From NCBI GenBank assembly GCA_036676475.1, contig JAKFCU010000030.1, positions 1 to 12,781 on the forward strand: 12,781 bases of DNA. The letters run 5' to 3'. The notes beneath the pieces were generated by a model. The model did no database searches. It saw nothing but the letters and a program-made list of their open reading frames with translations, and was not told the DNA's origin. Source of the stretch: LC029 sp036676475. Its GTDB lineage: Bacteria > Bacillota > Bacilli > Aneurinibacillales > RAOX-1. Every line of letters starts with the position of its first letter. The first letter of the stretch is position 1. Both the position numbers and the translations under genes were made by a program. Of the stretch, positions 12,656-12,781 are shown in pieces.

Positions 12656-12781
12656 AGGCCGCTGAAAAAGTCCACTTTTTTAAAAATGAAAAATGATTAA
12701 AGAAAAATGAGCCTCTAGAATCGCTTCTAAGGCTCGTTTGTCGTACAGGGAGACATTTTTGTCCCCCCTAAAAAAGCTCAT
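12656..12781 (-). mobile_element. Probable end of an insertion sequence (IS1182-like), rest outside the window
   Basis: Starting near 12656 the sequence GGCCGCTGAAAAAGTCCAC resembles, from memory, the terminal inverted repeat of IS1182-family elements common in Bacillales. A minus-strand terminator (12700-12735) lies just inside it, as expected if a transposase gene to the right of the window reads leftwards and ends here. A second stem-loop (GGGAGACA with TGTCCCCC, 12748-12767) follows. No transposase sequence is visible in the window, so the family call is weak. Confidence 0.4.
12692..12735 (-). terminator. Minus-strand terminator inside the probable insertion-sequence end
   Basis: On the minus strand GAGCCT-TAGAA and TTCTA-AGGCTC pair (12709-12735) with one bulged base and a four-base loop. 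ATTTTTCTTT follows. It implies a minus-strand gene entering from the right of the window. Confidence 0.65.

Noticed and set aside
1..12781. CRISPR array, tRNA, rRNA, defence island or biosynthetic cluster
   Set aside because: No spaced direct repeats, cloverleaf or rRNA-like stretches and no linked defence or biosynthetic genes were seen; the genes are mostly ordinary housekeeping and spore genes.

Overview
The window looks like a chromosomal segment of a low-GC, endospore-forming Firmicute of the order Bacillales. The evidence is an alpha/beta-type small acid-soluble spore protein gene, a ytfI-ytfJ (gerW) pair, a cotJB spore coat gene, menaquinone synthesis (menG), a Firmicute-type single-chain pyruvate carboxylase, strong AGGAGG-type ribosome binding sites, TTG and GTG starts, and many hairpin-plus-T-run terminators. 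Genus cannot be fixed from the sequence.

Left part (1-2860), all on the minus strand. Reading leftwards there is a 5'-truncated ABC-transporter substrate-binding protein gene (no signal peptide or lipobox), a dual-specificity-type phosphatase gene, menG, cotJB, and then a cotJC start that stops after only 35 codons and is closed by its own terminator. Most of these units have their own terminator, so they are mainly single-gene transcripts; cotJB and the cotJC stub form a pair. Two of the five genes are broken, so this stretch appears to be decaying or rearranged.

Middle (2940-7950), mostly plus strand. A Crp/Fnr-family regulator is followed by a small unrecognised one-helix membrane protein whose ribosome binding site lies in one arm of a perfect inverted repeat. 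Next come a TerC/YjbE-type membrane protein, an MGDG-synthase/UgtP-like glycolipid glycosyltransferase and an alpha/beta SASP gene. A tiny 43-codon gene of unknown function lies convergent to the SASP gene. A gene-poor stretch of about 420 bases follows, then the ytfI-ytfJ sporulation/germination operon. A near-identical element of about 48 bp occurs twice in inverted orientation (4746-4793 and 6708-6756) and brackets the glycosyltransferase-SASP block.

Right part (7949-12781). A 100-aa gene of unknown function and the large pyruvate carboxylase gene (pyc) are on the minus strand, each ending in a clear terminator. The pyc promoter region carries a palindrome centred on the -10 box. An unrecognised 174-aa gene diverges from pyc. 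The last ~125 bases look like the terminal part of an insertion sequence whose transposase would read in from beyond the window.

Functionally this mixes housekeeping (anaplerosis through pyruvate carboxylase, menaquinone methylation, glycolipid synthesis) with spore functions (DNA-protecting SASP, the GerW pair, CotJB). I found no defence system, CRISPR array, tRNA, rRNA or large novel system. The most interesting items are small: the inverted intergenic repeat pair, the RBS-sequestering hairpin over a small membrane protein gene, the truncated cotJC and several unrecognised small genes.
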